Part shown: positions 15,824 through 24,982 of the stretch, piece after piece
Layout of the letters: each line of letters begins with the position of its first letter
Numbering within the stretch: position 1 is the first letter of the stretch
Assembly (NCBI GenBank): GCA_006226595.1
Contig: SBGP01000081.1
Location: 1 to 64,000 of the forward strand
DNA from: Deltaproteobacteria bacterium
GTDB lineage: Bacteria > Myxococcota_A > UBA796 > GCA-2862545
DNA: 64,000 nucleotides
Direction: 5' to 3'
The notes under the pieces: generated by a model
Database searches by the model: none
Seen by the model: the letters and a program-made list of their open reading frames with translations, nothing else
Told to the model about the DNA's origin: nothing
Position numbers and translations under genes: made by a program

Positions 15824-16578
15824 CCCTGTTTCCGAACCTCCGCCGTACGCTGGTCGCGTGCCTGCTCACCACGGGCCTCGCCGGTCCCGCGATGGCCGAC
15901 GACCCCACCATCGAGGAGCTGCTGCTCGCCACCGACGACGCCCAGCGCGGCGAGTCGAGCCACGCGGTGATGGTGATGGGCGTGAAGACCAAGCGCTACG
16001 AGCGCTCGATGCGCATGGAGGCCTGGTCGCTCGGCACCGAGAAGAGCCTGATCCGCATCCTCGAGCCCGCCAAGGACGCCGGCATCACCACGCTCAAGGT
16101 CGAGGACAACCTGTGGAACTACCTGCCCAAGGTGGACCGCACGATGAAGGTCCCGGCCGGCATGATGAGCGGCAGCTGGATGGGCAGTCACTTCTCGAAT
16201 GACGACCTGGTCCGCGAGAGCCGGCTCTCCGACGACTTCAGCTGCGAGTTCACCGCGAAGCCCGAGGGCGGGGCCGGCAACTACGTGATCGCGTGCACGC
16301 CCCGTGAGGACGCGGCGGTCGTGTGGGGCAAGCTCGTCGCCACCGTGCGAGCCGACAAGGTGCCCGTGTCCATCGAGTACTTCGACGAGGACGGCGAGAA
16401 GGTCCGCACCATGACCTACTCGGACGTGCAGGAGATCGCGGGCCGGCTCACGCCGATGACCATGGAGCTCGTGCCGCACGACAAGGAAGGGGAGTTCACG
16501 CGCATCTCCTTCGAGACGCTCGAGATCGACGTGCCCCTCGAGGACAAGCTGTTCACCCTCCAGGCGCTGAAGCAGTAG
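15820..16578 (+). CDS. Outer-membrane lipoprotein-sorting (LolA-like) periplasmic protein
   Basis: 252 residues. Signal peptide ending GLAGPAMA-DDP. The mature part follows the LolA-related pattern, an incomplete beta-barrel with alternating short strands: SSHAVMVMGVKTKRYERSMRMEAW, then LIRILEPAKDAGITTLKVEDNLWNYLPKVDRTMKVP, a signature of the 'outer membrane lipoprotein-sorting protein' group distinct from canonical LolA. In such operons it is thought to carry a lipid or lipoprotein between an ABC transporter and the outer membrane. ATGA overlap with the regulator gene; the porin-like gene follows after 2 bp. Confidence 0.8.
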   Translation: MTLFPNLRRTLVACLLTTGLAGPAMADDPTIEELLLATDDAQRGESSHAVMVMGVKTKRYERSMRMEAWSLGTEKSLIRILEPAKDAGITTLKVEDNLWNYLPKVDRTMKVPAGMMSGSWMGSHFSNDDLVRESRLSDDFSCEFTAKPEGGAGNYVIACTPREDAAVVWGKLVATVRADKVPVSIEYFDEDGEKVRTMTYSDVQEIAGRLTPMTMELVPHDKEGEFTRISFETLEIDVPLEDKLFTLQALKQ

Positions 16579-16580
16579 TC

Positions 16581-17945
16581 GTGGACCGCTGGCTTCCCGC
16601 CTGCGCTGCGCTGGCCCTCGGGCTCGCCGCGCCCGCGCTCGCCGACGAGGTCGAGGCGGAGCTTCACGGCGACGTGAAGCTGTTCTCGGTGGCCAGCTTT
16701 CCGTTCGCGTGGTTCGCGCCGCCGGAGATCCCGCCCGAGGCGGAGCCGTTCCTGCCCGACGACTTCGACCCACAGACGCTGCTCGACGAGGCGGGACTCG
16801 GGACCGATGCCTCCCTCACCGGGGCGGCGGATCTGCGGCTCAAGGGCGTGCTCCGCGCGGGTCGGTCGCGCCTCGAGGTGCACCACGCGCTGACGTTGCA
16901 GGACCAGGGCGCGTCGACGGGGCTCGGCAGCAGCTCGGGCGTTGGCCGCTCGGCGCCGGAGTTCCTCGACCTGTCCTACACCCCGGACATCGGGGCGAGC
17001 ACGCGGCTGCAGGCGCGCATCGACCGCCTGCTGTGGGCCTACGGCGCCGATGGCGTCGACGTCACCGTGGGTCGCCAGCCGGTGACCTTCGGCAGCGGGC
17101 TGATCTTCACCCCGATGGACGTGGTGAACCCGTTCTCCCCCGCCACCATCGACACCGAGTACAAGCCAGGGGTCGATGCGCTCCGGGTCGATGCCTACGC
17201 GGGCCTCGGCGGGCGCGTCACCGGCGTGGTCGCGTGGGCGGGAACCTACGGGCCGCTCGCCGATGATGCCGACAACATCGAGCTCGCCGACGTGATTCTC
17301 GCCGCGAATGGCCAGGCGACCCTCGGCGTCACCGACGTGCAGGCGCTGCTCGCCGTCGCTCGCGGCGAGCCGGTGTTCGGCCTCGGCCTGGTCAGCGCCG
17401 TCGGTCCGATCGGCGTGCACGGGGACGTGACCCTGACCCTGCCCGCGGACGACGCGGACGAGGAAGACCCGTTCGTGCGCGCGGTGATCGGCGCGGACGG
17501 CCGACCCACCGGCACGACCAGCATCTCCGGCGAGCTGTCCTACCAGGGCTGCGGGGCTGCCGACCCCGGCGACTACCTCGAGGTCGCCCAGGGCCAGCGC
17601 TTCGCGCGTGGCGAGACCTGGCAGATGGGGCGCTACTACGGGGCTCTTGCCGTGAGCCAGGAGATCACGCCGCTGCTCGTCGGCAGCGTGGCTGTCATCG
17701 CGAACCTCGGTGACCCCTCGGCCCTGCTCGCGCCCAACGTGTCGTGGTCGGTGGGCGAGAACAGCCTCGTCGCCGCTGGCGGCTACGTCGGACTCGGCAA
17801 GCGCCCGGACGCGGTGCCGCTGGGCTTCGACCCCACCACCTTTGCCATCTCCGAGCCGAGCGCCGACGCGCTCGCGGCGTCGGTGAACAGCGAGTTCGGC
17901 CTCGTGCCGGTCGCCCTGTTCATCTCGGCGCGAAATTACTTCTGA
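16581..17945 (+). CDS. Outer-membrane beta-barrel protein
   Basis: 454 residues from GTG 16581. Signal peptide MDRWLPACAALALGLAAPALA, then a long beta-rich sequence with alternating polar and hydrophobic strands (RVDAYAGLGGRVTGVVAWAG, YYGALAVSQEITPLLVGSVAVIANL). It ends with the aromatic terminal residue of an outer-membrane protein (ALFISARNYF). Motifs such as RIDRLLWAYGADGVDVTVGRQPVTFGSG are typical of barrel proteins in this operon type. It is the likely outer-membrane partner of the LolA-like protein and the ABC transporter encoded alongside. No plug or peptidoglycan domain seen. Confidence 0.75.
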   Translation: MDRWLPACAALALGLAAPALADEVEAELHGDVKLFSVASFPFAWFAPPEIPPEAEPFLPDDFDPQTLLDEAGLGTDASLTGAADLRLKGVLRAGRSRLEVHHALTLQDQGASTGLGSSSGVGRSAPEFLDLSYTPDIGASTRLQARIDRLLWAYGADGVDVTVGRQPVTFGSGLIFTPMDVVNPFSPATIDTEYKPGVDALRVDAYAGLGGRVTGVVAWAGTYGPLADDADNIELADVILAANGQATLGVTDVQALLAVARGEPVFGLGLVSAVGPIGVHGDVTLTLPADDADEEDPFVRAVIGADGRPTGTTSISGELSYQGCGAADPGDYLEVAQGQRFARGETWQMGRYYGALAVSQEITPLLVGSVAVIANLGDPSALLAPNVSWSVGENSLVAAGGYVGLGKRPDAVPLGFDPTTFAISEPSADALAASVNSEFGLVPVALFISARNYF

Positions 17946-18001
17946 GAGGAAGCCATGGACCGAACTCGGCGCATTCCCCTCGTTCCCTCCGGGAGGTCGC
18001 G

Positions 18002-19225
18002 ATGATCATCCTGAAGATGGCGTGGCGAAACGTGTGGCGAAACTCCCGTCGCTCGTCGATCACCATCGCGGCGATGACGCTCGCGCTGTTCGTCGAGCTG
18101 CTCTACGCCGGCATGGTCGCGGGGCTCGTGTACGGCATGGAAGAGGACGCCACCGCCTACGAGCTCGGCGACGTGCAGGTGTTCTCGGAGGGCTACCTCA
18201 CCAAGCCGTCGCTGTACGACGCGGTCGAGGACGACGAGGCCATCGTGTCGCGGCTGCGCGAGGCGGGCTTCCGCGCCACGGGACGGCTGTATTCCGGCGG
18301 TCTCGGGGCCGCGGGCGAGCTGTCGAGCGGCGTGGCCCTGGTCGGCATCGACCCCGAGGGCGACGCGGCGACGATGGAGCTGCACGCCGCGATCGGCGAG
18401 GGCGAGTGGCTCGATGCCGCCGATCCCAAGGGCATCGTCATCGGACGCGGCCTCGCGCGCACCCTCGCGCTCGGGCTCGGCGACGAGCTCATCGTGCTCG
18501 GCCAGGCCTCGGATGGCAGCGTCGCGAACGAGGTGTACAAGGTCCGCGGCATCCTCATGTCCGTGGCTGCTGGCCTCGACCGCGGGGGCGTCCTGCTGAC
18601 CGAGGGCGAGTTCCGCGAGCTCATGGTGTTCCCGACGGGCTCGCACAAGATCTTCGTGCGCAAGCCGGTCGAGCAGCCGCTCGATCTGGCCAGGGACGAG
18701 ATCGCCGCGCTCGTGGGCGCCCGCGACGGGGTGTCGGTGAAGACGTGGAAGGAGGTGAGCCCCTTCCTCGCGCAGTACATCGACAGCGTCGCCGGCGTCA
18801 TCGTCGTCGTGTACCTGATCGTGTACCTGGCGGTCGGCATCCTCATCCTCAACGCGATGCTCATGGCCGTGTTCGAGCGCATCCGCGAGTTCGGCGTGCT
18901 CAAGGCCATCGGCTACGGCCCGGGCCAGGTGCTCGGGATGATGGTCGCGGAGGGCATGCTCCAGGCGGTGGTCGCCACCGCGCTCGGCGTCACCCTCGCG
19001 CTTCCGGTCGGCTGGTACCTCCAGGAGGTCGGCGTCAACGTCGGCACCCTCGGCGGCATGCAGATGGCCGGCATGACCATGCCTCCGGTGTGGAACGCCT
19101 ACTACACGCTCGAGACCACGCGCGTGCCCGTGATCATGCTCTTCGTCATCGTGCTCGGCGCGGTGATCTACCCGGCCGTGAAGGCTGCGTGGATCAGCCC
19201 TGTCGAGGCGATGCACCACCGATGA
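18002..19225 (+). CDS. FtsX/LolE-type ABC transporter permease (first copy)
   Basis: 407 residues. ATG 18002 follows GGGAGG. Topology: one N-terminal membrane helix (SITIAAMTLALFVELLYAGMVAGL), a ~230-residue periplasmic MacB_PCD-like domain, then three C-terminal helices. The FtsX signature FERIREFGVLKAIGYGPGQVLGMMVAEGMLQAVV is the coupling region to the ATPase, and the C-terminus AAWISPVEAMHHR is typical. The MacB/LolCDE class uses ATP in the cytoplasm to drive movement of lipids or lipoproteins held in the periplasmic leaflet; it is not a conventional importer. The second permease follows after 10 bp. Confidence 0.88.
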   Translation: MIILKMAWRNVWRNSRRSSITIAAMTLALFVELLYAGMVAGLVYGMEEDATAYELGDVQVFSEGYLTKPSLYDAVEDDEAIVSRLREAGFRATGRLYSGGLGAAGELSSGVALVGIDPEGDAATMELHAAIGEGEWLDAADPKGIVIGRGLARTLALGLGDELIVLGQASDGSVANEVYKVRGILMSVAAGLDRGGVLLTEGEFRELMVFPTGSHKIFVRKPVEQPLDLARDEIAALVGARDGVSVKTWKEVSPFLAQYIDSVAGVIVVVYLIVYLAVGILILNAMLMAVFERIREFGVLKAIGYGPGQVLGMMVAEGMLQAVVATALGVTLALPVGWYLQEVGVNVGTLGGMQMAGMTMPPVWNAYYTLETTRVPVIMLFVIVLGAVIYPAVKAAWISPVEAMHHR

Positions 19226-19235
19226 GGAGGTCGCC

Positions 19236-20486
19236 ATGAACGGACCCGGACTCGTCTCGCTCGCCTGGCGCAACTTGTGGCGCCAGAAGCGACGCACCAT
19301 CCTCACCCTGATCTCCATCGCCTTCGGCGGCTTCCTCGCGGTGATGATGACCGCGATGCAGGACCGCTCGTTCGCGGACTTCATCGACAACGCCGCCCGC
19401 TTCGGAGCGGGCCACGTGACCATCCAGCACCCCGAGTACCGGGACCGCCCGACGCTCACGCGCTCGGTCACCGATGCCGACGCGGTTCGCGAGGAGGCGG
19501 AAGCCGACCGCTACGTGGTCAAGGTCGTCGACCGCACCTCGGGACAGGCGATGCTCGCCACCGCCAAGGACAGCTTCGGCGCGTTCTTCATCGCCTATGA
19601 CCCGGCCCTCGAGACCGAGGACACGATGGAGTTCACCCAGGGCCTCGTCGCGGGCAAGCTCTTCGAGAGCGCAGACGACAAGGGCATCATCCTCGGGCAC
19701 GTGCTCGCGAAGAACCTCGGCGCCGAGCTCGGCGACAAGGTCGTGTACACCCTCACCGACCGCAGCGGCGAGATCGTCTCGGGCATGCAGCGGCTCACGG
19801 GCATCGTGAACACGGGCTCGGTGAGCACCGATGCCGCGCTGATGCTGCTTCCCATCGGCACCGTGCGCGACGTCATCGGCTACGAGCCCAACGAGACGAC
19901 CCAGGTTGCGGTGTTCCTCGAGGACGGCCGCAACGCACCCGGGGTCGCGATGCGGCTCGGCAAGCAGGTCGGCGACGACAAGACCGTGCTCACCTGGGAC
20001 GAGCTGCAGCCCGAGATCAAGGCCTTCGTCGCGATGAAGATCGGCGGTGGCCGCGTGTTCGAGATCGTCATCGGCGTGCTCGTCGCCGCGGGCATCTTCA
20101 ACACCATCTTCATGTCCGTGCTCGAGCGCACGCGCGAGTTCGGGATCATGCTCGCCATCGGCTACTCGCCGCGGCAGGTGTTCAGCATGGTCATGTGGGA
20201 GAGCGTGTTCCTCGCGGGCCTCGGCCTGCTCGGAGCCATCGCAGTCACCGCGCTCCCGTACTGGTACATGCACGGCACGGGCATCGACCTCACCGAGGTC
20301 TACGCGCAGCAGGGCGGCGTGGACATCGGCGGCGTGGGCATGGACCCCATCCTCCGCATCGGCATCTACCCCGAGAACGCCCTGATCATCGCGCTGGCCA
20401 TCGTCGGCGCCACCATCCTCGCCGGGGTGTACCCGGCCTGGCGCGCTGGGCGGGTCGATCCCGTCGAGTCCATCAACCTGGTGTGA
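19236..20486 (+). CDS. FtsX/LolE-type ABC transporter permease (second copy)
   Basis: 416 residues, preceded by GAGGAGG. Same plan as its upstream neighbour: N-terminal helix after WRNLWRQKRRTILTLISIAFGGFLAVMM, a large periplasmic domain, three C-terminal helices. Signature LERTREFGIMLAIGYSPRQVFSMVMWESVFLAGLGLLG and terminal WRAGRVDPVESINLV. The two permeases are clearly paralogous but divergent, so a heterodimer like LolC/LolE is more likely than two homodimers. Its stop is 7 bp before the ATPase gene. Confidence 0.88.
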   Translation: MNGPGLVSLAWRNLWRQKRRTILTLISIAFGGFLAVMMTAMQDRSFADFIDNAARFGAGHVTIQHPEYRDRPTLTRSVTDADAVREEAEADRYVVKVVDRTSGQAMLATAKDSFGAFFIAYDPALETEDTMEFTQGLVAGKLFESADDKGIILGHVLAKNLGAELGDKVVYTLTDRSGEIVSGMQRLTGIVNTGSVSTDAALMLLPIGTVRDVIGYEPNETTQVAVFLEDGRNAPGVAMRLGKQVGDDKTVLTWDELQPEIKAFVAMKIGGGRVFEIVIGVLVAAGIFNTIFMSVLERTREFGIMLAIGYSPRQVFSMVMWESVFLAGLGLLGAIAVTALPYWYMHGTGIDLTEVYAQQGGVDIGGVGMDPILRIGIYPENALIIALAIVGATILAGVYPAWRAGRVDPVESINLV

Positions 20487-20493
20487 GGCTGAC

Positions 20494-21234
20494 ATGACGT
20501 CCAACGGCACCCCCATCCTCCAGCTCGACGGCGTGACCAAGGTCTTCCACCAGGGAGACATCGAGGTGCGCGCGCTTCGCGGGCTCGACCTCGCCGTGAA
20601 CCAGGGCGAGTTCGTCGCCCTGTGGGGCCCCTCGGGCTCGGGCAAGACCACCGCGCTCAACTTGATCGGCGCGCTCGACTCGCCGACCGAGGGCTCGGTG
20701 AAGCTCGAGGGACGCGAGCTTTCGAAGCTGTCGCGGCGGGAGCTCTCCGCCATGCGTCGCGACCGCATCGGCTTCGTGTTCCAGGCCTACAACCTCATCC
20801 CCGTGCTCACCGCCTACGAGAACGCGGAGTCGGTGATGGCGCTGCAGGGCGTGCCGCCGAAGGAGCGTCGCGACCGGGTGATGAAGCTGCTCGCCGACGT
20901 TGGCCTGGGCGGCATGGAGCACCGGCGTCCCCACGAGCTCTCCGGCGGCCAGCAGCAGCGGGTGGCGATTGCCCGCGCCATCGCGAGCAATCCGGCGGTC
21001 GTGCTCGCCGACGAGCCCACCGCGAACGTGGACTCGGCCACGGCCGAGAAGCTGCTCGACATCATGGCCAAGCTCAACGCGGAGCAGGGCGTCACCTTCG
21101 TGTTCTCGACCCACGACCCCCGCGTAATGCGCTACGCAAAGCGCCTGGTGGGGCTCGTGGATGGCGCCGTCGACACGGACATCGAGAAGGCCCAGGGCGA
21201 GCTCGATCCGGAGATGGTCGCGCTCGGCGGCTGA
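20494..21234 (+). CDS. LolD/MacB-type ABC ATPase
   Basis: 246 residues with a complete ABC nucleotide-binding domain: Walker A GPSGSGKT (residues 45-52), Q97 in VFQAYN, signature LSGGQ (149-153), Walker B VVLADEPT with E174, and the H-loop in FSTHDP. The 'YNLIPVLTAYENAE' stretch is characteristic of the LolD/MacB subclass. It energises the two upstream permeases. It is the last gene of the operon; its TGA abuts the stop of the convergent deiminase gene (TGATCA at 21232-21237). Confidence 0.93.
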   Translation: MTSNGTPILQLDGVTKVFHQGDIEVRALRGLDLAVNQGEFVALWGPSGSGKTTALNLIGALDSPTEGSVKLEGRELSKLSRRELSAMRRDRIGFVFQAYNLIPVLTAYENAESVMALQGVPPKERRDRVMKLLADVGLGGMEHRRPHELSGGQQQRVAIARAIASNPAVVLADEPTANVDSATAEKLLDIMAKLNAEQGVTFVFSTHDPRVMRYAKRLVGLVDGAVDTDIEKAQGELDPEMVALGG

Positions 21235-22500
21235 TCAGCGCTCGGGGACGGTCGCGGCCACGCAGTGCGGGCCGCCCTCGAGCTCGGCGAGGCCGGTCGC
21301 GGGAATGGGCACGAGCTTGCGGCTCGGCCAGGCGTCCTGCAGCCCGAGCCACAGCCGCGCGTCCATGCTCCCGAGGTCGGGCACCATGACCACGCCGTTG
21401 AACAGCATCACGTTGAGCTGTGGGGCGATGGGACGGCCGGCGGGCACGGGCACGCGCAGGACCTCGCCGTACGGGGCGAGGCGACGAGCGTTCTCCTCGA
21501 GGGCGCCGTGCATCTCGGGGTCGGCTTTGGCGTCGATGTCAGCGAGCACGAAGCCCGTGCGTCCATCGGGGCGCGGGTCGGTGACCGCCATGAACGGGTC
21601 GAGGTGCGGGATGCTGTCGGGCATCGTGAGCAGCCACACGGTCTCGTCGCAGCCGAGTGGCTTGAGCGCGGCGGCGGCGGCGGCGGGCGACAGGTCGTTC
21701 TCGGAGGCGACGATGTCGGCGACGAAGCACACCTTGCCGTCGGTGAGCAGGCTTCCACCCTCGACCCACAGTGGCACGCGGACCACGGGCTCGATGCTCG
21801 CCGGAAAGCCGTCGTCGACGACACAGTCCACCGTGTAGTCGAAGTCCAGGCGGGCGGGGCCAGAGGCCGTGCTCACCGGGTGCCCGCCGAAGTCCCGCAG
21901 CCAGATGCCCTCCGGGGGGACCCCCTCGGAGATGCGCCCGTTGCCCCTGGCGAGGGTGTCGAGCAGGCGCTGGGCGACCGGGCGGTCGACGGCGTCGCGC
22001 ACGTGGAGCACGACGGTGCCGTGCGGTGAGGCCGCCGAGACCATCGCCCGCATCGCGCCGCGCACCAGCGGGTCCTCGTCGAAGACGAGGTGCAGTTCCT
22101 TCTGCTGGGCAGTGTCCGGGATCAGCCGGATGTCGGCCGGCAGCGTGCCGTAGCCGTAGCGGTCGGGTCGCGCGGCACGCCACTCGAGCAGCTCGTGCGC
22201 GAAGTGGTCCGGCGGCTCGCCCTCGGCGTAGGCAATCGGACTCTCGCAGTGGCCGAACTTCAGCGCACCGCTGGGGAGCGGGTGGGCGCTGGGCGCCACC
22301 TCGGCGGTCGGTGCGGGCGGGGTGGGTGCGGACACACCCGCAGCGGTCGGCTGGGCCGCGGCGCTGAGGGGCGAGAGAGCAGCGAGGAGCAAGGCTCGCT
22401 GAAGGCGCGTGGGGAGCGTGGCGACACCCGAAAGCGACGGAGATTCGTCTCGCGTCCCCTCTAATTCGCGGTTCGGCGAGTCGCCGCGTCCCGAGGGCAC
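21235..22500 (-). CDS. Exported agmatine deiminase / peptidylarginine deiminase-family protein
   Basis: About 385-421 residues, depending on start. Family motifs: WLRDFGGHP (plus-strand bases ~21882-21908; WxRDxGP class) and VEGGSLLTD. Near the C-terminus (bases ~21261-21275) GGPHC carries the catalytic cysteine. The family hydrolyses guanidino groups (agmatine, peptidyl-arginine). The hydrophobic stretch ALLLAALSPLSAAAQ and a Pro/Ala-rich spacer (STPPAP type) indicate export, which is unusual for agmatine deiminase. It therefore looks more like the extracytoplasmic PAD subgroup. The start is unclear: GTG 22500 gives a long n-region, TTG 22392 a short signal peptide, and neither has a good ribosome site. 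Confidence 0.72.
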   Translation of the reverse strand: MPSGRGDSPNRELEGTRDESPSLSGVATLPTRLQRALLLAALSPLSAAAQPTAAGVSAPTPPAPTAEVAPSAHPLPSGALKFGHCESPIAYAEGEPPDHFAHELLEWRAARPDRYGYGTLPADIRLIPDTAQQKELHLVFDEDPLVRGAMRAMVSAASPHGTVVLHVRDAVDRPVAQRLLDTLARGNGRISEGVPPEGIWLRDFGGHPVSTASGPARLDFDYTVDCVVDDGFPASIEPVVRVPLWVEGGSLLTDGKVCFVADIVASENDLSPAAAAAALKPLGCDETVWLLTMPDSIPHLDPFMAVTDPRPDGRTGFVLADIDAKADPEMHGALEENARRLAPYGEVLRVPVPAGRPIAPQLNVMLFNGVVMVPDLGSMDARLWLGLQDAWPSRKLVPIPATGLAELEGGPHCVAATVPER

Positions 22501-22568
22501 TTTCGCGCGAAAAAGTGCGCGGGTGCCGTTCGCAGGCTTATCCTCACGGACAGGGCCACGAGTGGAAC

Positions 22569-24023
22569 TCAGAAGGCCTCGAAGCCCTCGGTGAGGGCAC
22601 GCACGGCGGCGGGGGCACGCTTGCCGTACCAGCCGGCCATGCCGCCGCAGGTCAGGGAGCGCCTCAGCCACGGCACGAAGCGCAGGCTCTCGGTCCCGCC
22701 GAGCACGGGGTCGAGGCTTCCATCGAGGGGTGTGGTGATGCCGCCGTCGATCAGCGGGTCCTCGCCCTGGACCTGGGCGAGCTTGTCCTCGTCGGTGGGG
22801 GAGAGTGCGAGCTCGTCCTCGGCCTCGTACAGGGCATCGGCCCAGCACGCGGCCCACGGCGCGACGACGAGCGGGTCGCGCGAGCCCCCCGGGCAGATCT
22901 GCGGGTGCTGACCGAGCAGATCGACCTGGCCCACCTCGCGAATGAACGCGGCGACCGACACCGGCACGCGACCGTCGAGCACGGCGATGTCCTCCGGGTC
23001 GGGAGGCACCCGGGTCGGGCCCGCCACCGGCGCCTGAGCGCCCTTCGGCTTCAGGCCGAGCAGCGCGCCGAGGTCGACCTGCTGCGCGTTCGGCCCGATC
23101 GCCATCACCAGGCCCGTGGTCGTGGCGGGTGCCCCGGGGCCGAAGCGATAGCCGGCGGCCTCGAGGCGCGGCACGAGGAGGTCCAGGTTGCGTCGCACGC
23201 GGACCATGGTCTCGGTCGCGACGGCCTCGGCGAGCGCCCGGTTCGGAGCGGTCCTGCGCGCCGCGCCGATCTCGGCCCACACCTGCTCGTGGGCGCCGGC
23301 GAGGTAGCGCTCGAGCCAGGTCTCCGGCTCGATGTCGACGACAGGCGCCTCGACGGGTGCCGCATCGCGCTCGACCCGCTCCCAGCCCTTGGGCCAGTCG
23401 GTGAGCACGCCGACGGGCGAGCCATCGACGAGCAGGGTCCACGGCGCGTGCTCGGGGAAGTCCTCGAGTCGCAGGCGAAGGGCTCGTCCCGCGTGCTCCG
23501 CGGCCCATGGCTCGTCCGGGTCGTCGGTCAGCATCCACGCGAGCTTCGCCCGGCGAAACGTCGCGGGAATCGCGGTGCCGAGCGGCGCGAGCGGCCGCTG
23601 ATTCCATTCGGTCAGGTGGTCGATCACGCCTTGGATGCCTCGTCCGCGAGCCTCGCCTTCGAGCCACATGCGCCGCAAGCTCGGGCCGAAGCGCGGCGGG
23701 CCGTTGCGCGGGGCGCCGGCGAGGTGCTCCATGTGGGAGGTGACCATGCTGATTGCCTCGGGCCACGCGACGGCGCCGGGCACGCGGGCGTCGTGTCGGG
23801 CCGCGCGCTCGACGAGGGCGGCCTTGAGCCAGTCGTCCGCGCTGGTCAGGCTCTCGATGATGTTGCGACGCTGCTGGACCCGCAGGGCGAAGTGCACGAC
23901 GGCGGTCCGCAGGAAGTCGTCCTCGGTCTCGTCGAAGCTGGGGACCTCCACGTCCCGGTATTCTTCGATGCGCTGGCGGTATCGCTCGAACATGCGCTGG
24001 ACCCAGGGGGACTTTCGCGCCAT
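22569..24023 (-). CDS. Hypothetical 484-residue protein with C-terminal SMI1/KNR4-like segment
   Basis: Good start (GAGGTGAG before ATG 24023). The N-terminal half is helical and rich in Arg/Glu/Trp with no family I recognise. A short Pro-containing linker (PKGAQAPVAGPTRVPPDPED) precedes a C-terminal part resembling SMI1/KNR4-like proteins: IAVLDGRVPVSVAAFIREVGQVDLLGQHP followed by RDPLVVAP. Those domains occur in bacterial immunity and signalling proteins. There is no signal peptide or membrane helix, so it is cytoplasmic. It is followed on the same strand by the exported deiminase after about 70-180 bp, but a functional link is not evident. Confidence 0.55.
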   Translation of the reverse strand: MARKSPWVQRMFERYRQRIEEYRDVEVPSFDETEDDFLRTAVVHFALRVQQRRNIIESLTSADDWLKAALVERAARHDARVPGAVAWPEAISMVTSHMEHLAGAPRNGPPRFGPSLRRMWLEGEARGRGIQGVIDHLTEWNQRPLAPLGTAIPATFRRAKLAWMLTDDPDEPWAAEHAGRALRLRLEDFPEHAPWTLLVDGSPVGVLTDWPKGWERVERDAAPVEAPVVDIEPETWLERYLAGAHEQVWAEIGAARRTAPNRALAEAVATETMVRVRRNLDLLVPRLEAAGYRFGPGAPATTTGLVMAIGPNAQQVDLGALLGLKPKGAQAPVAGPTRVPPDPEDIAVLDGRVPVSVAAFIREVGQVDLLGQHPQICPGGSRDPLVVAPWAACWADALYEAEDELALSPTDEDKLAQVQGEDPLIDGGITTPLDGSLDPVLGGTESLRFVPWLRRSLTCGGMAGWYGKRAPAAVRALTEGFEAF

Positions 24024-24139
24024 GGACTCACCTCGGGCTGCGTCCGATCGAGTGTACCGCTGGCTGTGCCGTGTCGAACCTGGCGACGGGCAGCCGGTGA
24101 GTCGAGCTGCCGCGGCCGAGGTGCTCCGTTCGGATCCGC

Positions 24140-24982
24140 CTAGGCAGACTCGGGCGTGTCCTTGAACAGGGGCATCGTCAGGATGATCAGCGACCACTCG
24201 TTGGCGTAGAAGCCGAGGTTCAGCGTGATCTCCAGGCTCAGGTGGAACACGAGCAGGCCGAAGCCGAACACGGGCCGGCTCACCTTCCACGGCAGGCCGA
24301 GGATGCCGAAGGTCTCGAGGAACAGGACGATGGCCATGCCCATGCCGGCAAACCAGGGGGTCTCGGCGATGAACGCGCCCACCGGGCCGAAGCCGAAGCG
24401 GGCCATCCACAGCTGCAGCGACTCGGCGTTGGCCCAGCCGATGCCCGAGGTGGCGATCTTCGAGATGCCCGACACGGTGTAGTGCCAGCCCATGTAGCCG
24501 AGGGTCGCGTACTCGACCCAGCGCGGCAAGAGGGTGTCCTGCCACACGGTGCCGCGGGCGATGGCCTCGGCGATGCGCTTTCGATCGATGAGGGTCCACG
24601 CGGCGAGCACGAAGCCGATCTGCGTCGGCATGAAGCCCTGGTGCCGCGTGTAGAACATGTGCTCGACGTCGTGGGTGTACACGAGCAGCATGCCGACCAG
24701 CGTGACGATGGGCGCCACCCGCAGGCCGCGCCCCGCGAGCCAGGTGACGGCTCCGCCCGCCATCATCAACCACGCCGTCCACCAGTACACGGGGTGGTCG
24801 AGCACCGCCTCGGGGATGACGTAGCCGAGCACCGCGAGGTGATGGATGCGGGTGCCGGGTGGGTGGGGGACCGGGTTGTTGAACGCGAAGCTGGTCGCGA
24901 TGAACAGCAGCCCCGCGAGCAGCGTCCAGTAGCGGCCGATTCGCACCCGCTCGGTGAGGTGGGCCTCGATGCGCGCGATCAC
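24140..24982 (-). CDS. Multi-pass membrane protein, HTTM-like
   Basis: 280 residues from GTG 24982, preceded by GGAGG and overlapping the upstream stop as GTGA. Six to seven membrane helices, with conserved-looking polar residues in VLDHPVYWWTAW, THDVEHMFYTRHQGF, YMGWHYTVSGISKI and ALGLVFHLSLEITL-type segments. The distribution of His in helices (WHYTVSGISK, FHLSLE) resembles HTTM/vitamin-K-carboxylase-like membrane proteins, but I cannot confirm the family. Translated together with the upstream membrane-anchored protein. Confidence 0.6.
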   Translation of the reverse strand: MIARIEAHLTERVRIGRYWTLLAGLLFIATSFAFNNPVPHPPGTRIHHLAVLGYVIPEAVLDHPVYWWTAWLMMAGGAVTWLAGRGLRVAPIVTLVGMLLVYTHDVEHMFYTRHQGFMPTQIGFVLAAWTLIDRKRIAEAIARGTVWQDTLLPRWVEYATLGYMGWHYTVSGISKIATSGIGWANAESLQLWMARFGFGPVGAFIAETPWFAGMGMAIVLFLETFGILGLPWKVSRPVFGFGLLVFHLSLEITLNLGFYANEWSLIILTMPLFKDTPESA

